DNA of 64,000 bases from Talpa occidentalis (Eukaryota; Chordata; Mammalia; Eulipotyphla; Talpidae). Below, piece after piece: positions 58,150 through 64,000 of this stretch. The translations under genes and the position numbers were made by a program. Below the pieces are notes generated by a model. The model was not told the origin of the DNA. It did not search any database and saw nothing but the letters and a program-made list of their open reading frames with translations. Within the stretch, counting starts at the first letter, position 1; each line of letters starts with the position of its first letter. Location of the stretch: assembly GCF_014898055.3 (NCBI RefSeq), contig NW_023601104.1:48048699-48112698 (forward strand). Direction: 5' to 3'.

Positions 58150-60020
58150 TGATCTGGAACAAGACAAGGATGTTCACCCTCACCACTGCTTTTCAATATA
58201 ATACTGGAAGTCCTAGCCAGAGCAATAAGACAAGAGAAAGACATATAAGGAATCCAAATAGGAAAAGAAGAAGTGAAACTCTCACTATTTGCAGATGATA
58301 TGATAATATACATAGAGAACCCTAAAAACTCCACAGAAAAACTAATTCAAGTAATCAATCAGTTCACTAAAGTGGCAGGATACAAAATCAACATGCAAAA
58401 GTCAGTAGCCTTCCTATACACAAACAATAGATCTGAAGAAGAAGAAATCACAAAAACCATCCCTTTTATTATCGAAACAAAAAAAAATCGAATACTTGGG
58501 AACAAATCTAACAAAAGAGGTAAAGGACCTATACAAAGAAAACTATAAAACACTGTTAAAAGAAGTAGAAGAAGACACAAAGAAATGGAAAGACATCCCC
58601 TGCTCATGGATTAGAAGAATAAACATTATTAAAATGGCCATTCTACCAAAAGCAATATACAGATTCAGTGTTATTCCAATAAAAATTTCAATGTCATTCT
58701 TCAAAGAAATAGAACAATTATTGATGAAATTCATATGGAATCACCAAAAACCTTGAATAGCCAAAACTCTCCTGAAAAAAAAAAAGAAGGGAATGGAGAC
58801 ATCACACTCCCAGACTTCAAACTATACTACAAAGCCATAATCATCAAAACTGCATGGTACTGGAACAAGAACAGACACACAGACCAATGGAATCGAATAG
58901 AAAATCCAGAAATAAACCCACAGATTTATGGTCAACTAATCTTTGACAAAGGAGCAAAGAATATACATTGGAGCAAAGAAAGTTTGTTCAATAAATGGTG
59001 CTGGGAAAACTGGGTTGCTACATGCAAAAGAATGAAGCTTGACTACTACCTAACACCATGCACAAAAACCAACTCAAAATGGATTAAAGAACTAGACATA
59101 AGACCTGAAACCATAAAATACATAGAAGGAAATACAGGCGAAAACTACATGATATGCACCTCAAAGACATCTTTACAGACACATCACCCAAAGCAGTGAT
59201 AGTGAAGGCAAAGATAAATAGCTGGGACTACATCAAATTAAAGAGCTTCTGCACAGCAAAAGAGACAATAACCAAAACAAAGAGAAACCCCACCGACTGG
59301 GAGAACATTTTTGCATACAACACTAATGATAAAGGACTAATCACAAAAATCTACAAAGAGCTGATGAGAGTCAACAAAAACAAAGAAAATAATCCTGTCA
59401 AAAAATGGGCAGAAGAGCTAAAAAGAAACTTTTCTGAAGAGGAAATGCAAATGGCCAACAGACATATGAAAAAATGTTCAACATCACTTGTAATCAGGGA
59501 AATACAAATCAAAACTACCATGAGATACCATCTTACACCAGTGAGAATGGCATATATTAAAAAAACTAGCAACAACAAATGTTGGCAAGGTTGTGGAGAA
59601 AAAGGAACTCTTGTGCACTGTTGGTGGGAGTGAAAACTTGTCCAACCACTATGGAGAGCTGTGTGGAGATTTCTTGACCTACCAAACATAGAGCTTCCAT
59701 ATGATCCAGCAATTCCACTCCTAGGTATTTACCCAAAGGACACAGAAACATCAATTCCAAAGAGCACCTGCTCCCCTATGTTTATGGCAGCACTATTTAC
59801 AATAGCTAAGCTTTGGAAACAACCCAAATGCCCAAAAATAGATGACTGGATCAAGAAGATGTGGTACATATACACCATGGAATATTACTCAGTATTCAAA
59901 AAAGAGAAACACATGCAATTTGCAGCAACATGGATGGAGCTGGAAGGGATCATGCTCAGTGAAATAAGTCAGAAAGAAAAAGAAAAATACCGGATGGTCT
60001 CACTCATAGCAGGAATCTAG
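58150..60020 (+). pseudogene. L1 ORF2, RT catalytic motif to C-terminus, frameshifted
   Basis: Follows the inverted part. It starts at the GTRQGC-like motif and has the catalytic FADDM (YXDD-equivalent) at about 58288-58302. It then runs through the connection region to the Cys-rich end ([17 protein letters not shown]), where TGC has become a TGA stop at 59631-59633, and on to NVQWLPI-type sequence ending at about 60020. The frame is broken into at least five pieces (58273-58548, 58496-58756, 58735-59199, 59154-59633, 59661-60020). Dead copy, moderately young. Confidence 0.92.
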
Positions 60021-60221
60021 AAAACTTAAATAAGGGACCAGGAAAAAGAATAACTATAAGAAATAAAATATCAAAATCAACAAACAACTATGAACCAGAG
60101 ACACTCTTGGGGAGTGGGGGCGTGGGGAAAGGAGGGGTTGGGGTCAAAATAAGGGGGTTGTAATTGTAAGGGGAATATAAAAATAAAATTTAAATTAAAA
60201 AAAAAAAGAAAAGCAGAAAAG

Positions 60222-60790
60222 ACTTAGTGTCTCTACCCACTTTTTTACATTCCTGCATCTCTATCCCAGTTCTCAGTTCCTTGTTCTTTTTCCTATTTGA
60301 AGCTTGATTTTTGTTTATTTTCATAATTTTGTTTCTACCTGATTTCTTCTAGATCTTGCAGTGGTTCATAACCTCTATTCATTGCTTTGCTATTAAATAG
60401 AGAAAAAAAGGTACAAGAAAGAAAAGTCATTATCTTACTATTGTTGCCTAGTGAAAGTATTTAAAATTTAGCTGGCATTTTCATTATTAATGTTTTCAAA
60501 GATTCCTCTGTGGGAGAATTAGCTCTGTAGCAAAGCTTCAGTAGGATTTTAAAAATTCACAAAATGTCAAATTTTCTCAGCATTTATTTTAAAAATATTT
60601 GTATTTTGGGTAATTAATGTCACATCTTGTCTAAAAGTTGTTTTTGTTTTGTTTCTAGACAAGGAGAGGTTAAGTTTTGTATGTATGTATTTATGTGTGA
60701 TATGAACATTTGGCAAACAGTTCTTAGCTCATGTGAGTACTAAAGAAACACTTATAATTATATCTTCCATCAAGAAAGAATTGAGCCATT
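60222..60790. other. Intron, nothing recognised
   Basis: AT-rich spacer; no family landmark or exon. Confidence 0.5.
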
Positions 60791-60799
60791 TTAGAACAG

Positions 60800-61560
60800 G
60801 TATCTTTGCATCCGGAACCTACCTAGACTGCGCAGAACTAGGAAAGGACTGCCCCCACAGCCAGAGGTGAGCTGAAAAGCCCCCACAAGCCAGGCCCTGT
60901 CTGGCTGCCAGTCAGTCCCCAAAATGGGATCCAGCGATTTGGAGCCCAGTGCGCCATCCAGCCACAGCCAGGGCAGTGTGTGGGACCGCAAGACCCACCT
61001 CTGGAATTAAACAAATACAGAAGGAGGAGATTTTCTGTGACAGCGACTACTAACATATTCATAGTACCACTGCCCTACTGGACTTCTGGCATAACAGTTT
61101 TTGACTCAATTGGACCACCAGTTTCCAACATCCCAGAAAGAGCACACCAAAAAGATGCTGGCCAGTACCATCGACACAGTGTCCCAACGCATAGGACATA
61201 TTAGAAAACAAGCAGCAGGGAGAAGAAAAACTACAAGCAACCAAGCAAGTCCTCAAGGAAAAGACACACCACAAAAAGAAAATCACCCACCAGAATGCAA
61301 CAAGAGCGTCTTGGAAGAACTTCTGAGCCTTCCAGATAGAGAATTTAAAATTGCCATGATTAAAAAACTGAAAGAAGTCATAAAGGAAAACAATGATAAG
61401 GGAAAAATAATCAAGGATCAGAAGATAAAATTGAGTCCCTCAAGAGGAAAGTGAAAGAAATGCAGGAGATCAAAGGATTAATGGTGGAGCTAAAGAACTC
61501 TGGGAAAAGAAAGAATTGAGAAACACTTTATAGATAAATGCACAGAGGAGAAGAGATTGT
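60800..61560 (+). mobile_element. L1 5' region with ORF1 N-terminus (HAL1-like or truncated at 3' side)
   Basis: GC-richer leader at about 60810-61010, then coding sequence. The 117-codon frame at 61101-61454 includes the L1 ORF1 signature LLSLPDREFKIAMIKKLKEV after a basic Gln/Lys-rich N-terminus, leading into a heptad-rich coiled-coil stretch that continues after a frameshift (EMQEIKGLMVELKNSG). There is no RRM domain, no ORF2 and no 3' UTR in the following sequence. Confidence 0.75.
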
Positions 61561-61569
61561 AAAATTATG

Positions 61570-64000
61570 AGACCTCCTTAAAGAAAATCTATGCAAAACA
61601 ATGTATTTTATAAACATACAAATATGTATGTATATCTTTGTCCAAGTAAGTGTTGTTGTTAAAAATAGCTATTTGGAAAGTTGTCATAATAGTTGTTGAA
61701 TAAAATGATGAAATGCTTTTTCATCCTAATATTTATTATTTGAGATACATATGAGATGCAAAGACTGGTGTGTTCCTTCCTTCTTGCTTCTTTGGGAAAC
61801 TTTCCCTTCACAACACAATATGGGTTATAGAGTTGGGCTCGTTTTGCCAGTGCTGAGGTGATTCTTCTCATCATTGTCCGGGTATGGCATATGGGAGTCT
61901 TAGATCATGGCCTTTCTACCAGAAATATGCCATTATCTGCTTTTCTTCTTCACCATTTCTGAATGAGTAAACAGATCCAGAAACTTCTTCAAATCTGACT
62001 CTTTGTGAAGATAAATTTTATTCTAAGTAGATTTGCTTCTTTGCTCTTCTGTTCATTTCTTCACTTATTTCTCTATTCAATATTCAGTTTATTGTGGCTT
62101 GTGGAAAACATTAGTCATGTGGAAAACATTAGCTCTGAGATTGTAGAGAATAATATTGAGATGAACTTAGCATAATATACTTATTGTGGGATAATTCATT
62201 TTGAAATTTTACTTCTGGAGCTTCTATTTTAGAATTGCCTTTAGAATACATTTCAAAGTTACATATGTACCCACACATTTATCGTGTCATTTTAGTTGAG
62301 AAGTCAAATGAGCCTTTCCTCACTCTCTCAGGAAAGGAAGAGGTGAGAGGACACAAAATATCATCAGGTCTGGGTGAATCCAATGTGAGTGTTGTTCAGG
62401 GCCTAGTTCTCTACCAAGGAAAAGTGCTGATTTTCTTTGTTATAATCCTGTCCCTGCTCCCACACTTGTCCTCTAGTTTTTTAGAAGTTGTCCACTTCCT
62501 AGAATATCCCCTTTAGTTCTCTACCATTTCTACTCAGCGGAGACTGTTTATCCTGCTGTGGTATCAGGGTCCTGCAGGAATTGTCAGACAAGACTAATAC
62601 TGCTTAATCATTCATATAGTAGGAACTTCCTTACTAAATTAAGCTCTGGATGATTTTTAAGATGTCACAGGACCTATGAGTTGAATATTAATACACCCCC
62701 CTCCCACACACACACACACACAACTTGGTCTGAATAGTTCTATCGGAGGGCCAGACACCTAACTGTGGTTTCTAGAGTTGTTTGTTTTTCCTTTGGCTTG
62801 ACAGCCATTATTAGACAAGTTTGCATCTCCCATAGTGATGATGCCTATAATACTTTCTAGTGTAGACTCCAGGGCCTGCAAACTACCCAATAACTGTTAG
62901 TGTTGCTTTTGGATACTTCATATTTCTGTGAATGATTATGTTGGATGACAAATTTCAGTGATTTTAGTTATTATGAAAAGTAAGCACAAATTTAGGAGTA
63001 TTAATGCAAGTTTAATGTTTATAAATATATATAGATATATTTGTCAATTTAAATGCATCCAGATCCAGTTTTTGAGAGAGGTGTTGATTCAGCATCTAGG
63101 GACTTCTGTGACCCACATTGCTAGTGAGTGTAGAATAGCTCTCCATGAAGGCGAGAATACCAGTCATGCTTTCATTTTTATAACAAAATATTTTTGCATT
63201 TGAACATCTGGTTTTGGAACACATGACTTTTTGATTCATGGATATTTGCTGCAGAGTTAACTTATATAATATATGATCAAATAACACAAGTCTAAGATGA
63301 TTGCTGATCAAAAGAGCTGAGCTGAGGAATATTAACCAGTCATTCCAGAGTTTTCTTGCCTTGAATATAGATTATATGTGTAGTCTATATGTATGTAACT
63401 TATCTTCACAAAACCATGACAATATTATATTCTGAACTTTCATCATGAGTTCGTATCAGAAATGTCTATGTCTCTACTTCATCTGGAGAATGATTAGAAA
63501 AGGAATGGAGCAGTGAGAATGAAGGTAACTTGTTAAAAGGCAATATGTTACAGGAAAAGAAGTTAATAACTCTGGAGATGGGAAGTTATGGAAGGTCTCT
63601 TTTAATTGCCTCTATGTTTTTCAACAAATAAGACATATGATTGGGTCCACATGTGCCTAACCCTTTGCTTGACCTGAAGATACAAAAGAAAGTAAGACTT
63701 GTCCTCTGTTATTAATTAAAAGAGAGCAGTATGACTCTATTAGTGCATATTTCACCCATTTTTTGGTTTGTCCCCAACTTTTAGTTGTAGTTTTCTCAGT
63801 GTAGGTCTTCTCCCCATTTCTGTTTTATTTTTATGTGTCGTAGAATGAGGACTTGAGAAAGAGAGAAATGATTCAGGCTATTAGTTAACTTGTATTTTAT
63901 TTTGAGAATTTGCATGTATTTCTTTACTCTATGCCCTATACATTAATATTTTGGAGTTACTGAGAATATAGATGCAAGGAGTTAATTCTTCATATCCAGA
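61570..64000. other. Intron to window end, little recognised
   Basis: Mostly unique AT-rich intron. It includes a CA repeat at 62705-62722 and a 14-bp tandem duplication GTGGAAAACATTAG near 62100-62133. Frames at 62235-62516 and 62958-63311 have no recognisable family and no splice context. Confidence 0.5.
62705..62722. repeat. (CA)9 microsatellite
   Basis: Nine CA units after a CCCCCCTCC run. Confidence 0.95.

Larger units (their letters stand above)
57529..60206 (+). mobile_element. Twin-primed (5'-inverted) L1 insertion
   Basis: Bounded by an exact 15-bp target duplication AGAAAAGCAGAAAAG (57514-57528; 60207-60221). The first 620 bp (57529 to about 58148) is ORF2 reverse-transcriptase sequence in minus orientation. 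From about 58149 to 60206 the element reads plus, through the rest of ORF2, 3' UTR and poly(A). The string ATCTGGAACAAGACAAGGAT occurs at both the outer left edge (inverted, about 57554-57574) and the plus part (58150), so about 40 bp is represented twice. This is the hallmark of twin priming in target-primed reverse transcription. The insertion site GGTT|AGAAAAG fits an L1 endonuclease nick. Confidence 0.95.
30899..64000 (+). other. NUBPL: NUBPL intron, 5' 33 kb (continues beyond window)
   Basis: Starts with donor GTAAGA at 30899. No later NUBPL exon (the next should encode VDWGQLDYLVVDMPPGTGD) is present, so the intron exceeds 33.1 kb. Repeats inside are listed separately. Confidence 0.85.

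Noticed and set aside
61101..61454. 117-codon frame as a possible host gene exon
   Set aside because: It contains the L1 ORF1 signature LSLPDREFKI and coiled-coil start; no splice sites fit.

Overview
The window is intronic mammalian DNA carrying three short coding exons of one gene on the + strand. The exons join in frame, have canonical splice sites, and encode the middle of NUBPL (IND1), the mitochondrial Mrp/NBP35-type P-loop NTPase needed to supply Fe-S clusters to respiratory complex I. They lie at 2083-2173, 30682-30721 and 30808-30898. They are separated by a 28.5 kb intron and an 86 bp intron, and followed by an intron of more than 33 kb that runs off the window. The P-loop exon (5') and the exon with the second nucleotide-binding motif (3') lie outside. 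No other protein-coding gene can be supported. Almost all remaining open frames are read-through of repeats.

The source is a placental mammal: long AT-rich introns, L1, L2, MIR, MER20-type hAT elements and MaLR LTRs. The dominant young repeat is a tRNA-derived SINE of about 250-320 bp (27 copies or fragments listed). It has an A-box and B-box in its head, a body of about 150 bp and an (AAAT)n AATCTTTAAAA tail. It does not match the Alu, B1/B2, Can-SINE, ERE, BovA, PRE-1, vic-1, VES or AfroSINE sequences I can recall. A laurasiatherian such as a bat or pangolin is plausible, but the species cannot be fixed from sequence alone.

Layout. 1-2082: upstream intron with a SINE pair. 2174-30681: large intron with MIRs, an old hAT element riddled with SINEs (10.7-13.3 kb), an L1 interrupted by a SINE and a microsatellite (13.6-15.5 kb), a tail-in-tail SINE dimer (20.05-20.6 kb), an inverted-strand L1 (21.0-21.9 kb), a 25-nt U6 snRNA retro-fragment (22.8 kb), and a MaLR LTR (27.7-28.1 kb). 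30.7-30.9 kb: the two close exons. 30.9-35.4 kb: a repeat-poor stretch with a perfect hairpin at 33.0 kb. 35.4-36.9 kb: a complex local duplication, one part inverted and one direct. 37-50 kb: SINEs, short L1 tails, LTR-like repeats, L2, and a solo ERV LTR ending in a tRNA-Glu-like segment. 51-62 kb: L1-rich, including a clean twin-primed L1 with 15-bp target-site duplications (57.5-60.2 kb) and an ORF1-only L1 piece (60.8-61.5 kb). 62-64 kb: mostly unique intron.

There is no operon, CRISPR array or microbial system here. The interesting material is retroposition biology (SINE subfamilies, head-only copies, tailless U6 fragment, twin priming), local rearrangement, and the unusual splice architecture of the 40-nt NUBPL exon. 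Repeat family names are from memory and were not checked against a library.
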